Positions 40,360-51,338 are shown, numbered from the stretch's first letter. The stretch: 64,000 bases of DNA from Pseudomonas sp. dw_358 (GCF_018449655.1 NZ_JAAVUX010000003.1:1-64000), one strand, 5' to 3'. The notes: generated by a model not told the origin, from the sequence alone. Made by a program: numbers and translations.

Positions 40360-40478
40360 GTCGGCACGTCATACCCCCCAAGTGACGCGGCCGATAAAGG
40401 TGTCAACGGACCGTGCACCTTTGTATTACTCCTAATGGTCTTAACCCGGATTCACCCCCCAGAACCCGGGTTTTTTTT
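40360..40478 (+). ncRNA. rgsA: RgsA regulatory small RNA
   Basis: The gap between the class V aminotransferase and tatD holds a transcription unit of about 119 nt ending in a strong terminator (ACCCGG/CCGGGT stem then eight T, 40444-40478). The location immediately beside tatD, the length of about 120 nt and the RpoS-like -10 match RgsA of Pseudomonas, a stress- and growth-phase-regulated, Hfq-linked small RNA. The unstructured CU-rich stretch TTGTATTACTCCTAATGG (40431-40438 region) could be the target-pairing seed. Identification rests on context and remembered features, not on alignment. Confidence 0.7.
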
Positions 40479-40497
40479 GCCCGCCATTTCTCGCTGC

Positions 40498-41286
40498 TCA
40501 GGCCTGACGAACACCGGCCAACGGGAACAGACGACGGAAGTTGGCCGTGGTTTGTTCGGCAAACGCCTCGTAGGGCTGGCCGCGCAGCATGGCCAGGTAT
40601 TCGGCCACGTCACGGACGTATTCCGGCAGGTTGGGCTTGCCGCGATGGGGAATAGGCGCCAGGTAGGGTGAATCGGTTTCCACCAGCAGGCGATCGGCCG
40701 GCACCTGCCGGGCCACGTCGCGCAAGGCCTCGGCGTTGCGGAAGGTGACTATGCCGGACAGCGAGATATAGAAACCCAGGTCCAGTGCCGCGCGGGCCAT
40801 GTCCCAGTCTTCGGTGAAACAGTGCAGCACGCCGCCCTGAGGCAGCTGAGCAGCTCGCAGCAGGTCCAGGGTGTCGCGGCGAGCGGCACGGGTGTGCACG
40901 ATTACCGGTTTGCCGGTGACAGCGGCTGCCTGCAGGTGCAGTTCGAAAGACGCGCGCTGCAGCTCTGCGGTCTCGGGCTCGTAATGATAGTCCAGGCCCG
41001 TTTCGCCGATGGCCACCACCTTGGGGTGGTCCAGCTCACCCAATAGCCAGTCCAGCGCCGGCAATGGGCCGGGGCTGACGTCCAGCGGGTGAATGCCCAC
41101 AGAACAATCAACATCATCGTAGCGATTGGCGAGGTCGCGTACCGCCGCCGCATTATCGGCGCTGACGCCAATGCACAGAAAATGGCCGACGCCGCGGGAC
41201 CGTGCCGCCGCCAGCGCCGCATCGAGCGAGCCGTCATGGTGCGCCAGGTCCAGGCGATCGAGGTGGCAATGGGAATCTACAAGCAT
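40498..41286 (-). CDS. tatD: TatD family metal-dependent hydrolase/DNase
   Basis: This 262-residue TIM-barrel hydrolase has the metal-binding motif DSHCHLDRL at the N-terminus, AIGETGLDYH with the metal-bridging glutamate, and LVETDSPYLAP near the C-terminus. TatD proteins have 3'-5' exonuclease activity in other bacteria. It is the last gene of the fabD-to-tatD block, nine bases after pilZ, and converges with rgsA. Confidence 0.93.
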   Translation of the reverse strand: MLVDSHCHLDRLDLAHHDGSLDAALAAARSRGVGHFLCIGVSADNAAAVRDLANRYDDVDCSVGIHPLDVSPGPLPALDWLLGELDHPKVVAIGETGLDYHYEPETAELQRASFELHLQAAAVTGKPVIVHTRAARRDTLDLLRAAQLPQGGVLHCFTEDWDMARAALDLGFYISLSGIVTFRNAEALRDVARQVPADRLLVETDSPYLAPIPHRGKPNLPEYVRDVAEYLAMLRGQPYEAFAEQTTANFRRLFPLAGVRQA

Positions 41287-41295
41287 GGGATGGGC

Positions 41296-41661
41296 TTACA
41301 TCGTGTGAGTGGGACGATCGGACTTCAGAGCGCCCGCCAGATAGGTTTCGATCTTGTTGCGCGCAGTGTTGTCACCGTCGTTGAACTGCACACCGACTCC
41401 GGCCGCACGGTTGCCCTGAGCGCCCTTGGGGGTGATCCAGGCGACTTTGCCGGCCACCGGAATCTTCTCCGGCTCATCCATCAGGTTGAGCAGCATGAAC
41501 AGCTCATCGCCCAACTTGTAGCTTTTGTTGGTCGGTATGAACAGGCCACCGTTCTTGATGAAGGGCATGTACGCCGCGTAGAGCACGGCCTTGTCCTTGA
41601 TGGTCAGGGACAAGATACCGTTGCGGGGGCCGGGACCTGGGGGAGTAGCTGGCTGATTCAT
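41296..41661 (-). CDS. pilZ: PilZ, type IV pilus biogenesis factor
   Basis: This 121-residue protein matches the founding PilZ member, needed for type IV pilus assembly and located downstream of holB. It contains NGILSLTIKDKAVLYAAYMPFIKNGGLFIPT and GAQGNRAAGVGVQF. The RxxxR and (D/N)xSxxG motifs of c-di-GMP-binding PilZ domains are missing, as known for this member, so it likely acts through partner proteins (FimX/PilB in other species). ATG at 41661. Confidence 0.92.
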   Translation of the reverse strand: MNQPATPPGPGPRNGILSLTIKDKAVLYAAYMPFIKNGGLFIPTNKSYKLGDELFMLLNLMDEPEKIPVAGKVAWITPKGAQGNRAAGVGVQFNDGDNTARNKIETYLAGALKSDRPTHTM

Positions 41662-41717
41662 TCCATTTCCTTGACTACGACCGGTCGCGCAAACATACGC
41701 TCAATACAATGCACCTT

Positions 41718-43338
<1,621 letters not shown>

Positions 43339-44496
43339 TTATGGTTTGTCCGAAGAAGATGTGTCGGTGGTCGCAGGTATCACAGGCGTGGGCGCCGGTT
43401 CCACCGGAACGGCGTCCTTGACAGGTGCCGGTGAAGCGGGTGCCTCGGTGGCCGTGGGGGCCACCGGCGCCGGGCTTGATCGGTAATCGGCGCTGCGTTT
43501 GAGCTGGAACTTGCGCACCGCCGTGTTATGCGCCGCCAGGTCATCGGAGAACTCATGACTGCCGTCACCACGGGCGACAAAATACAGGCTGCTGCCCGCC
43601 ACCGGGTTCAGCGCGGCGTGAATGGCTTCACGCCCGACCATCGCGATGGGCGTGGGCGGCAGCCCGGCAATCACGTAGGTGTTGTACGGTGTAGCTTCAC
43701 GCAAGTCGGCTCGGGAAACCTTGCCCGTGTAGCGCTCGCCCATGCCGTAGATCACGGTGGGATCGGTCTGCAACAGCATGCCGGTCTGCAGGCGTCGCAC
43801 GAATACGCCAGCAATCTCGCCACGCTCCTGGGGCACGCCGGTTTCCTTTTCTACCAGCGAAGCCATGATCAGCGCGTGATAGGCATCGGCATAGGGCGCG
43901 TCCGGCGAACGCTCGGCCCACTCCTTGGCGAGCACGTCGTCGAGACGATTGTAGGCCTGGGTCAACAATTCCTCGTCGGTCATGCCCCGCACGTACTTGT
44001 AGGTGTCGGGAAAAAACCGCCCTTCGGGAAATTCGCCGGCATGGCCGAGTCTGGTCATGACCTCGGCATCGCTCAGCCCGGCGAGGGTCTGCTTGAGCTT
44101 TTCCTGCTTGGCCAGTGCGGCGCGCACCTGACGGAAATTCCAGCCTTCCACCAGGGTCAGGCTGTACTGCACCACTTCACCGCGCTGCCACAGACCAAAC
44201 AGGTCTTCCATGGTCATCCCGGGGGTCATGCGGTATTCGCCCGCATGCAGCGCCTGGCCGGCACGATTGAAGCGCCAGTAGACCCGCAGCCAGAAGGCGT
44301 CGCTGATCAGGCCCTCGTCCTGCATGCGGATAAAGGTGCCGATCGGCGTGGCCCGGGCGGGCACGTCGAGCAATTGTTCTTCGGTGATACGCAACGGTTG
44401 GTGCACCGCCGAGTGCAGCTTCCACGCAGCGAAGCCTGTCAGCAGGCCCGCCAGGAGCACCATGGCACCCAGCACCTGCAAAATTCTACGTCTCAA
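43339..44496 (-). CDS. mltG: Endolytic peptidoglycan transglycosylase MltG
   Basis: This 385-residue inner-membrane protein has one N-terminal membrane segment (LQVLGAMVLLAGLLTGFAAW) and a periplasmic YceG domain. The catalytic glutamate is in ASLVEKETGV, and conserved EGRFFPDTY and NTYVIAGLPPTPI motifs follow. MltG cuts nascent glycan strands and ends their synthesis. A Pro/Ala/Thr-rich tail of about 50 residues extends the C-terminus. The likely start is TTG at 44496, two bases after the pabC stop; the nearest ATG falls inside the membrane segment. Confidence 0.94.
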   Translation of the reverse strand: MRRRILQVLGAMVLLAGLLTGFAAWKLHSAVHQPLRITEEQLLDVPARATPIGTFIRMQDEGLISDAFWLRVYWRFNRAGQALHAGEYRMTPGMTMEDLFGLWQRGEVVQYSLTLVEGWNFRQVRAALAKQEKLKQTLAGLSDAEVMTRLGHAGEFPEGRFFPDTYKYVRGMTDEELLTQAYNRLDDVLAKEWAERSPDAPYADAYHALIMASLVEKETGVPQERGEIAGVFVRRLQTGMLLQTDPTVIYGMGERYTGKVSRADLREATPYNTYVIAGLPPTPIAMVGREAIHAALNPVAGSSLYFVARGDGSHEFSDDLAAHNTAVRKFQLKRSADYRSSPAPVAPTATEAPASPAPVKDAVPVEPAPTPVIPATTDTSSSDKP

Positions 44497-44498
44497 GT

Positions 44499-45314
44499 TC
44501 AGGCATCCAATAGCGAGCGAGCAATGGCCTGCAGTTTACGGGTCACTGGTCCTGCCGGCCAGTTCAGTGCTGCAAAAGCCTGTACCGGCCAGACGCCATA
44601 AACGCTATTACAGACAAACACTTCATCGGCCTGTGCCAGGTCGTCCAGGCGCAGATCACCGATCCAGACGGGAATACCGGCGCGCTCGGCTTGCGCCAGC
44701 AACTCACTGCGCATAACGCCGGCGACGCCGCTGCGGCTCAGGTCCGGGGTCAGCAACCGACCGTCGCGTACCAGGAACAGATTGCTGAACACCCCTTCCA
44801 CCAAACGCCCGGCAGTGTCCAGCATCAGCCCTTCGGCAAAGGTCGAATCCTGCCATTCAGCGCGGGCCAGTACTTGCTCAAGGCGATTGAGATGTTTCAA
44901 GCCGGCCAGCATGGGCTGTTCAGCCAGGCGCGTGGCGCAAGGAAACATCTTGATGCCATGTTCGGCATGGACGACAGGATAAGCCGCAGGCGGGCTCGCT
45001 TGCAGGATACGCATCGCAGGTCGACCCGGATCCGCGGCGTAACCCCGTTGACTATCGCCCCGCACCAGCATGAGCTTGAGCACGCCCTCGCCCATCGCGG
45101 CCGCGTAGCGCGTGACTTCGGTCAGGATCAGTGTGGCGTCATGGCCCAGCGCCAGGCGCTGGCATCCCACAGCCAGACGCTGCAGATGCCGCTCCAGCAA
45201 GACGGCGCGGCCGTTGTGTACGGCGATGGTCTCGAACAGACCATCGCCGTAGGCCAAGCCGCGATTGCGCAGGCCGACCGAGTCAGCCGGCAGCCCGTCG
45301 AGCCATGCCTCCAT
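44499..45314 (-). CDS. pabC: Aminodeoxychorismate lyase PabC
   Basis: This 271-residue class IV PLP enzyme releases 4-aminobenzoate for folate synthesis. It has GLAYGDGLFETI at the N-terminus, the PLP lysine in GLKHLNRLEQVLARAEW, and EGVFSNLFLVRDGRL. The ATG at 45314 overlaps the fabF stop by one base (TGATG). The longer frame into fabF is not used. Confidence 0.95.
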   Translation of the reverse strand: MEAWLDGLPADSVGLRNRGLAYGDGLFETIAVHNGRAVLLERHLQRLAVGCQRLALGHDATLILTEVTRYAAAMGEGVLKLMLVRGDSQRGYAADPGRPAMRILQASPPAAYPVVHAEHGIKMFPCATRLAEQPMLAGLKHLNRLEQVLARAEWQDSTFAEGLMLDTAGRLVEGVFSNLFLVRDGRLLTPDLSRSGVAGVMRSELLAQAERAGIPVWIGDLRLDDLAQADEVFVCNSVYGVWPVQAFAALNWPAGPVTRKLQAIARSLLDA

Positions 45315-46558
45315 CAGTCGGCAAACCGACGGAACACCAGCGAACCGTTGGTCCCGCCAAAGCCGAAGGAGTTGGACAGCACCACATCGATGGGCATGCT
45401 GCGGGCCACATGGGGCACGAAGTCCAGGTCGCAACCTTCGTCCGGCTCATCCAGGTTGATGGTCGGTGGTGCCATCTGGCTGTTGATTGCCAGCACGCTG
45501 AAAATCGCTTCCACAGCACCGGCAGCGCCCAGCAGGTGGCCGGTCATCGACTTGGTGGAGCTAACCGCTACACGGTAGGCATGTTCGCCGAAGACGGTCT
45601 TGATGGCCGAGACTTCGGCCATGTCGCCGGCCGAGGTCGACGTACCGTGGGCGTTGATGTATTGCACTTCGTCCGGGCGAATCGCCGCATCGCGCAAGGC
45701 ATTGGCCATGCAACGTGCAGCGCCGGCACCGTCTTCGGGCGGTGACGTCATGTGGAAGGCATCGCCGCTGGTGCCAAACCCGATCAGCTCGGCATAGATG
45801 GTCGCGCCACGGGCCTTGGCATGCTCGAGTTCTTCGAGCACCAGCGCACCGGCACCGTCGGACAGCACGAAGCCATCACGGCCTTTGTCCCACGGACGGC
45901 TGGCGCGAGTGGGCTCATCGTTACGGGTCGACAGGGCGCGGGAGGCACCGAAGCCACCCATGCCCAGGCCGCAGGCCGCCATCTCGGCGCCCCCGGCAAT
46001 CATCACGTCGGCTTCGCCGTAAGCGATGTTGCGCGCGGCCATGCCGATGCAGTGCGTACCGGTGGTGCACGCGGTGGCGATGGCGTAATTGGGACCCTGT
46101 ACACCCAGATGGATCGACAGGAATCCGGAAATCATGTTGATGATCGATCCGGGTACGAAAAACGGCGAAATCTTTCGCGGGCCTTCATCGTGGAGCGTGC
46201 GACTGGTTTCTTCGATATTGGTCAGACCGCCAATACCCGAACCCATGGCCACGCCAATGCGCTCACGGTTGGCGTCGGTCACTTCCAGGCCGGAATTGCG
46301 CACCGCCTGAAAACCGGCTGCCAGGCCGTATTGAATGAACAAGTCGAGCCGGCGGGCTTCTTTGACCGACAGGTATTCCTCGACGTTGAAGCCTTTGACC
46401 GAGCCGCCAAAACGGGTGGAATAGGCCGACAGATCGGTATGCTCGATCGGACCGATGCCACTGCGGCCAGCCAGAATGGCCTGCCACGTGCTTGGCACAT
46501 CGGTGCCCAGTGGCGACAACATACCCATACCAGTGACCACGACGCGTCTACGCGACAC
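45314..46558 (-). CDS. fabF: 3-oxoacyl-ACP synthase II FabF
   Basis: This 414-residue condensing enzyme elongates acyl-ACP. The catalytic cysteine is in [12 protein letters not shown], and the two histidines are in [11 protein letters not shown] and [14 protein letters not shown]. The start codon is GTG at 46558 with AGGAGA upstream. It is separated from acpP by a terminator-like hairpin, which would favour AcpP over FabF. Confidence 0.96.
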   Translation of the reverse strand: MSRRRVVVTGMGMLSPLGTDVPSTWQAILAGRSGIGPIEHTDLSAYSTRFGGSVKGFNVEEYLSVKEARRLDLFIQYGLAAGFQAVRNSGLEVTDANRERIGVAMGSGIGGLTNIEETSRTLHDEGPRKISPFFVPGSIINMISGFLSIHLGVQGPNYAIATACTTGTHCIGMAARNIAYGEADVMIAGGAEMAACGLGMGGFGASRALSTRNDEPTRASRPWDKGRDGFVLSDGAGALVLEELEHAKARGATIYAELIGFGTSGDAFHMTSPPEDGAGAARCMANALRDAAIRPDEVQYINAHGTSTSAGDMAEVSAIKTVFGEHAYRVAVSSTKSMTGHLLGAAGAVEAIFSVLAINSQMAPPTINLDEPDEGCDLDFVPHVARSMPIDVVLSNSFGFGGTNGSLVFRRFAD

Positions 46559-46604
46559 AGCACTCTCCTTATTCTATGAAATACACCGTGCCGCTCGTTT
46601 GAAA

Positions 46605-46642
46605 GAAAAAACCGCACGCCAGCAATGGCAGTGCGGTTTTTC
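46605..46642 (-). terminator. Terminator/attenuator between acpP and fabF
   Basis: On the minus strand, AAAAACCGCAC pairs with GTGCGGTTTTT around a 13-base loop, with a T run. It lies 28 bp after the acpP stop. Partial termination here would let the very abundant acyl carrier protein be made in excess of downstream products. Confidence 0.85.
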
Positions 46643-46670
46643 CATGACAAGAGGCTACGATTACAGAATG

Positions 46671-46907
46671 TTACGCCTGGTGGGCAGTAACGTAATCGAT
46701 AGCGGCTTGTACAGTCGTGATCTTCTCGGCTTCTTCGTCAGGAATCTCGGTCTCGAATTCCTCTTCCAGAGCCATCACCAGCTCAACGGTGTCAAGCGAG
46801 TCGGCACCCAGATCTTCAACGAACGAAGCAGTGTTGACCACTTCTTCTTCTTTCACGCCCAGTTGCTCGGCAACGATTTTCTTGACGCGTTCTTCGATGG
46901 TGCTCAT
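46671..46907 (-). CDS. acpP: Acyl carrier protein AcpP
   Basis: This 78-residue acidic protein carries growing acyl chains on a phosphopantetheine group attached to the serine in [18 protein letters not shown]. It begins [18 protein letters not shown], the conserved AcpP N-terminus. The 196-bp gap to fabG probably contains its own promoter, though I did not fix its position. RgsA, encoded in this window, is reported to target acpP mRNA in P. aeruginosa. Confidence 0.98.
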   Translation of the reverse strand: MSTIEERVKKIVAEQLGVKEEEVVNTASFVEDLGADSLDTVELVMALEEEFETEIPDEEAEKITTVQAAIDYVTAHQA

Positions 46908-47103
46908 ACCTTGTTTTCACTCCTAATGGACATAGTCAGGCAGCTGGCCGGTGTGCAAGTTTATAGAAAGGCCCCCGCTTTTCAAGCCGAAAGCGCATTC
47001 CATGTGTGACACCCACCCGCCGCCCCGAATTTGGATGCAGCTTTATAACGGATTTTCGAACAGCTCGTGTGACATTTTTTTCAAGTCGGACGCCACATCC
47101 GCC

Positions 47104-47844
47104 TTACATATACATGCCACCGTTGACAGGGATTGTAGCCCCTGTGACGTAGCCTGCACCTTCCGAGGCCAGGAAAGCGACCACTTGCGCGATCTCGTCA
47201 GCCTGCCCCAGACGCCCCAGCGGGATCTGCGTCAGCAGGGCTTCGCGCTGCGCTTCAGGCAGCTCGCGGGTCATGTCGGTGTCAATGAAGCCCGGTGCCA
47301 CCGAGTTGACGGTCACACCGCGCACGCCGACTTCACGGGCCAGCGCACGGCCAAAACCTTCGAGGCCGGCCTTGGCGGCGGCATAGTTGACCTGCCCGCC
47401 GTTACCCATGGCACCGACTACCGAACCGATGTTGATGATCCGGCCCCAGCGCGCCTTGGTCATGCCGCGCAGAACGCCCTTGGACAGACGGAAAAGGCTG
47501 TTGAGGTTGGTGTCGATGACGTCGGTCCACTCATCGTCTTTCATACGCATCATCAGATTATCGCGGGTGATGCCGGCATTATTGACCAGAATCGCCGGCG
47601 CGCCGAATTGCGTCTGAATCGCTGCCAGGGCCGCAGCCACGGACGCTTCGTCACACACATTGAGCTCAAGCCCGGTGCCAGTGACGCCGTGCTCCTTGAG
47701 GGTCGTCGCGATGCGCTCGGCACCCGAGGCCGAGGTGGCGGTGCCGATGACCGTGGCGCCAAGACGACCGAGTTCCAGGGCGATCGCCTGGCCGATGCCA
47801 CGGCTGGCGCCGGTGACCAGTGCTACTTTGCCTTGCAGACTCAT
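47104..47844 (-). CDS. fabG: 3-oxoacyl-ACP reductase FabG
   Basis: This 246-residue SDR enzyme uses NADPH for the first reduction of each fatty-acid cycle. The cofactor motif is VTGASRGIGQAIALEL. The catalytic residues are in NIGSVVGAMGNGGQVNYAAAKAG, and NNAGITRDNLMMRM is typical of FabG. It begins 21 bp after fabD. Confidence 0.97.
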   Translation of the reverse strand: MSLQGKVALVTGASRGIGQAIALELGRLGATVIGTATSASGAERIATTLKEHGVTGTGLELNVCDEASVAAALAAIQTQFGAPAILVNNAGITRDNLMMRMKDDEWTDVIDTNLNSLFRLSKGVLRGMTKARWGRIINIGSVVGAMGNGGQVNYAAAKAGLEGFGRALAREVGVRGVTVNSVAPGFIDTDMTRELPEAQREALLTQIPLGRLGQADEIAQVVAFLASEGAGYVTGATIPVNGGMYM

Positions 47845-47865
47845 GCAGGCTCTCCTTCAGTGGGT

Positions 47866-48804
47866 TCAGGCCTGGGCCGCGAGCGCGGCTGCCAGGGCAT
47901 CCGGGGTATTGATGCCAACGGTGCTGATGCCGTCGGCGCAGCGTTTGTTGAGGCCGGCCAGGACCGTACCCGGGCCGCACTCCACCAGACGAGTGGCGCC
48001 TTTGGCGGCCAGGCACTGGATGCTCTCGACCCAGCGCACAGGCATGTACAGCTGCGCCAAAAGGTCGCGCTTGAGCGTATCCAGATCAGTCACCACCTGG
48101 GCGCTGACGTTTTGTACCAGGGCAATCCGTGGCGCTTGCCAGTCGATGGCCTGCACCGACTCGGCAAAGCGTTTGGCGGCCGGCTTCATCAGTGCGCAGT
48201 GCGACGGCACGCTGACCGGCAACGGCAGGGCGCGCTTGGCGCCCTTGGCCTTGCAGGCTTCGATGGCGCGCTCGACGGCCGCCTTGGCCCCGGCGATCAC
48301 CACCTGGCCCGGCGAGTTGAAGTTGACCGCGCTGACCACTTCACCCTGGGCCGCTTCGGCACAGGCGGCAATCACGTCGGCATCTTCAAGGCCCAGGATA
48401 GCGGCCATGCCGCCTTGCCCGGCCGGTACGGCCTCCTGCATCAACTGGCCACGACGCTCGACCAGTCTGGCGGCATCGGCCAGGGACAGGCTGCCTGCCG
48501 CCACCAGGGCGCTGTATTCACCGAGGCTGTGGCCGGCGACGAAGGCCGGAACGCCCCCCCCTTCGGCTTGCCACAACCGCCACAGGGCGATGGATGCCGT
48601 GAGAATGGCCGGTTGAGTCTTGTCAGTCTGATTGAGCAATTCGGCCGGACCGTCCTGGGTCAACGCCCACAGGTCGTAGCCCAGCGACTCGGACGCTTCC
48701 TTGAAGGTCTCGAGGACCAGCGGCTGCTGTGCGCCCAGATCGGCGAGCATGCGCAGCGACTGGGAACCTTGCCCAGGAAATACAAACGCGAGGGATGCAG
48801 ACAT
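47866..48804 (-). CDS. fabD: Malonyl-CoA:ACP transacylase FabD
   Basis: This 312-residue enzyme loads malonyl groups onto AcpP. It starts LAFVFPGQGSQS and has the nucleophile serine in VAGHSLGEYSALVAAG. A later histidine is in PVSVPSHCALMKPAA. It follows plsX by 120 bp; the fabH gene that often sits between plsX and fabD in other bacteria is absent here. Confidence 0.97.
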   Translation of the reverse strand: MSASLAFVFPGQGSQSLRMLADLGAQQPLVLETFKEASESLGYDLWALTQDGPAELLNQTDKTQPAILTASIALWRLWQAEGGGVPAFVAGHSLGEYSALVAAGSLSLADAARLVERRGQLMQEAVPAGQGGMAAILGLEDADVIAACAEAAQGEVVSAVNFNSPGQVVIAGAKAAVERAIEACKAKGAKRALPLPVSVPSHCALMKPAAKRFAESVQAIDWQAPRIALVQNVSAQVVTDLDTLKRDLLAQLYMPVRWVESIQCLAAKGATRLVECGPGTVLAGLNKRCADGISTVGINTPDALAAALAAQA

Positions 48805-48924
48805 AAAAACAAGCCCTTATTGATCTTTTCGAAAACGCGCGCAACCCAGGCCGCACGCGAAGAAAACCGAGGTTTGGATGGCAATGGCGACCCAATCGTC
48901 ACATTTAAGCGCAGCCGCCACGAA

Positions 48925-49938
48925 TCAGCCAGCCGTGCCTGCCAGCAATCGCGCTTTCAGGCGAGCGGGTGTGTTCTCGCGGATCTCGATGCCGGCGCGC
49001 TCGATGGCGCTCTGAAACCCGTCAACCCCTGCCGAGCCGTGACTCTTGATCACGACCCCCTGTAAACCCAGAAAACTGGCGCCGTTGTAGCGTGACGGCG
49101 CCAGGTCGCTGCGCAGCCGACGCAACAGGGGCAAGGCGAGGGCACCGATCATTCGCGCGACCATGCCGTCAGTAAACAAGGCTTCGACGCGATCGGCGAT
49201 CATGCTGGCCAGGCCCTCGCTGCTCTTGAGCAGGACGTTGCCGACAAAGCCATCGCACACCACCACGTCCGCTTCGCCGCGATACAGGCCATCGCCCTCG
49301 ACAAAACCGACATAGTTGAGCCCGGACGCCCCCTGCAGCAGCAGGGCCGCCTGCTTGACCTGCTGGTTACCCTTGATGTCTTCAGTGCCGATATTGAGCA
49401 ACCCCACTCGCGGCCGCTCGACCCCCAGCGCCTGCGCGGCCACCGAGCCCATCAAGGCAAACTGGAACAACTGCCCGGCGCTGCAATCGACGTTGGCGCC
49501 CAGGTCAAGCAACTGGCAATACCCGCCCCGGACAGGAATGGCCGCGACCATGGCCGGGCGATCGATGCCCGGCAGGGTCTTGAGCACATACCGGGACAAC
49601 GCCATCAACGCACCCGTATTTCCAGCACTGACCACCGCCTGCACCTTGTCGTCCCGTAGCAACTGGAGGGCCACGCGCATGGACGAATCCGGCTTGCCAC
49701 GCAAGGCCAGGGAAGGCTTGTCATCCATGCTGACCACTTCGCTGGCCGCAGCAATCTGCAGGCGCGCGCGGATCTCGCCAGGGCAACCGGCGACAAGTTC
49801 AGCAAGGAGTTGGGGGTGACCGACGAGGGTCAGGTGCAGCGAGGGGGAAGCAGCGAGGCGCGCGAGGCAGGCCTCGACAATGAGACGGGGACCGAAGTCC
49901 CCGCCCATTGCGTCGATCGCGATGATCTGAGCGGACAA
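48925..49938 (-). CDS. plsX: Phosphate acyltransferase PlsX
   Basis: This 337-residue enzyme makes acyl phosphate from acyl-ACP for phospholipid synthesis. It starts [13 protein letters not shown] and contains [21 protein letters not shown] and [10 protein letters not shown]. The best start is a TTG at 49938, four bases after the rpmF stop. The first in-frame ATG falls inside the conserved AMGGD motif, so TTG is strongly implied and may limit translation. Confidence 0.95.
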   Translation of the reverse strand: MSAQIIAIDAMGGDFGPRLIVEACLARLAASPSLHLTLVGHPQLLAELVAGCPGEIRARLQIAAASEVVSMDDKPSLALRGKPDSSMRVALQLLRDDKVQAVVSAGNTGALMALSRYVLKTLPGIDRPAMVAAIPVRGGYCQLLDLGANVDCSAGQLFQFALMGSVAAQALGVERPRVGLLNIGTEDIKGNQQVKQAALLLQGASGLNYVGFVEGDGLYRGEADVVVCDGFVGNVLLKSSEGLASMIADRVEALFTDGMVARMIGALALPLLRRLRSDLAPSRYNGASFLGLQGVVIKSHGSAGVDGFQSAIERAGIEIRENTPARLKARLLAGTAG

Positions 49939-49942
49939 GAAA

Positions 49943-50125
49943 TTACTCGTCAGCGCCCTTGTCGATCACTTTACGGCCACGGTATACGCCTTCTGGCGAT
50001 ACGTGGTGACGCAGGTGAACTTCACCGGTGGTCTTTTCCACGGACAGGGTGCTAGCCTCGAGAGCGTCGTGCGAACGGCGCATGTCGCGGGCAGAGCGGG
50101 ATTTTTTGTTCTGCTGAACAGCCAT
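49943..50125 (-). CDS. rpmF: 50S ribosomal protein L32, RpmF
   Basis: The 60-residue protein starts [20 protein letters not shown]. It has no cysteine, so it is the zinc-independent form, as normal for Pseudomonas. It sits between yceD and plsX, the conserved bacterial arrangement linking ribosome and lipid synthesis. Confidence 0.97.
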
Positions 50126-50138
50126 AATTGATTAACTC

Positions 50139-50666
50139 CTAAACGTTTGGGTCACGCTTTAACTGCGCCAAAACACTGAACGGGTTGGACCGCGTTACCT
50201 CGTCCTCGCTCGGCTCGGGATCATCTGACCCCCCCGGCTGCTGGCATTCTTCCGGATGATGAGCAGGCACAATGGGCAAGGCGAGCAATAGCTCCTCCTC
50301 GATCAATGCCTGCAGATCCAAAGGATCTTCGCCCAGTTCCAGCACGTCATAGCCTTTCGGTAACGACTGGGTATTCGCACCCTCTTTCACCACAGCGTAA
50401 CTGCATTCGCTGTGGATCGGCAGGGTGACCAGCTCAAGACAACGCTGACAAACCATTTTCACTTCGACGTCCAGCGAGCTGTGGATAACCACGGCTTTTC
50501 GTTCGTCTCGTTCGAAAACGAATTTGGCCTGCACCGTCCCGACAGTGTCGGAAAGCGGGTCGCAGAGTCTCTCCAAATCGGCCAAGGGCAGCGAACCTTC
50601 AAGGGTTACGCCACGATCTGCCAATTTGCGCGGGTCAACGTGAGGTGGAATCGGGTCATTCAACAT
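50139..50666 (-). CDS. yceD: YceD/DUF177 family protein
   Basis: This 175-residue protein of the DUF177 family carries the conserved CQRCLELVTLPI motif and FVFERDERKAV. YceD relatives are linked to 23S rRNA maturation in some bacteria and plants. The start ATG at 50666 lies only about two to four bases after the transcription start predicted from the strong upstream promoter, so the mRNA may be nearly leaderless. It leads the yceD-rpmF-plsX operon. Confidence 0.92.
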   Translation of the reverse strand: MLNDPIPPHVDPRKLADRGVTLEGSLPLADLERLCDPLSDTVGTVQAKFVFERDERKAVVIHSSLDVEVKMVCQRCLELVTLPIHSECSYAVVKEGANTQSLPKGYDVLELGEDPLDLQALIEEELLLALPIVPAHHPEECQQPGGSDDPEPSEDEVTRSNPFSVLAQLKRDPNV

Positions 50667-50675
50667 AGGCGCAGC

Positions 50676-50704
50676 ATTCTAGGGACGCCCCCCTCTCCTG
50701 TCAA
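50676..50704 (-). promoter_or_regulatory. Near-consensus sigma-70 promoter of yceD-rpmF
   Basis: TTGACA and TAGAAT are separated by exactly 17 bp on the minus strand. The predicted start point is about 50669, next to the yceD ATG. Confidence 0.85.
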
Positions 50705-50762
50705 AGGAAATTCGGAGCGATACAGCGTGTTAGCATTGCCGTTCATCTTTGGAGACCTCTTC

Positions 50763-51338
50763 ATGCGCACCTTGCTGCTGGCATCCAGCTCGCCTTATCG
50801 GCGCGAACTGCTGAATCGGTTACGTTTGCCCTTCGAGTGCGCCTCGCCGGACATCGACGAAAGCCGCCAGGCCGGGGAGGCGCCCCACGCACTGGTCAGC
50901 CGCCTGGCACAACAAAAGGCCGCCGCCCTGGCACCGACACATCGCACCCATCTTATCATCGGTTCGGACCAGGTAGCCGTTCTCGATGATCAGGTGCTGG
51001 GCAAGCCCCACAGCTTCGACAAGGCCCGCGCGCAACTGCTGGCCGCGAGCGGGCGCAGCGTGAGCTTTCTGACCGGCCTGGCGCTGCTGGACAGCGCCAG
51101 CGGTCGCTGCCAGGTGGACGTGGTAGCGTTTACCGTGCACATGCGGGTGCTCGACGAGGCGCAGGTGGAGCGCTATCTGCGGGCCGAGCAGCCCTATGAC
51201 TGCGCCGGCAGCTTCAAGGCCGAAGGATTGGGGGTCAGTCTGTTTCAACGCACGGAGGGCGAGGATGCCACCAGCCTGGTGGGGTTGCCGCTGATCAGGC
51301 TGGTGGACATGTTGCGGGTGGAGGGCATCGAGTTCTGA
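50763..51338 (+). CDS. yceF: Maf/YceF-type nucleotide pyrophosphatase
   Basis: The 191-residue protein has the Maf start LLLASSSPYRRELLNRL, the SDQVAVLD motif, and YDCAGSFKAEGLG. Its DESRQ and DQVAV pattern and placement beside yceD fit the YceF subgroup, which removes modified nucleotides such as m7GTP. The ATG has GGAG eight bases upstream. It is divergent from yceD and convergent with sppA. Confidence 0.92.
   Translation: MRTLLLASSSPYRRELLNRLRLPFECASPDIDESRQAGEAPHALVSRLAQQKAAALAPTHRTHLIIGSDQVAVLDDQVLGKPHSFDKARAQLLAASGRSVSFLTGLALLDSASGRCQVDVVAFTVHMRVLDEAQVERYLRAEQPYDCAGSFKAEGLGVSLFQRTEGEDATSLVGLPLIRLVDMLRVEGIEF

Noticed and set aside
46951..49065. A 704-codon plus-strand frame across fabG-fabD-plsX
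   Set aside because: It is antisense to three conserved fatty-acid genes and has no domain of its own.
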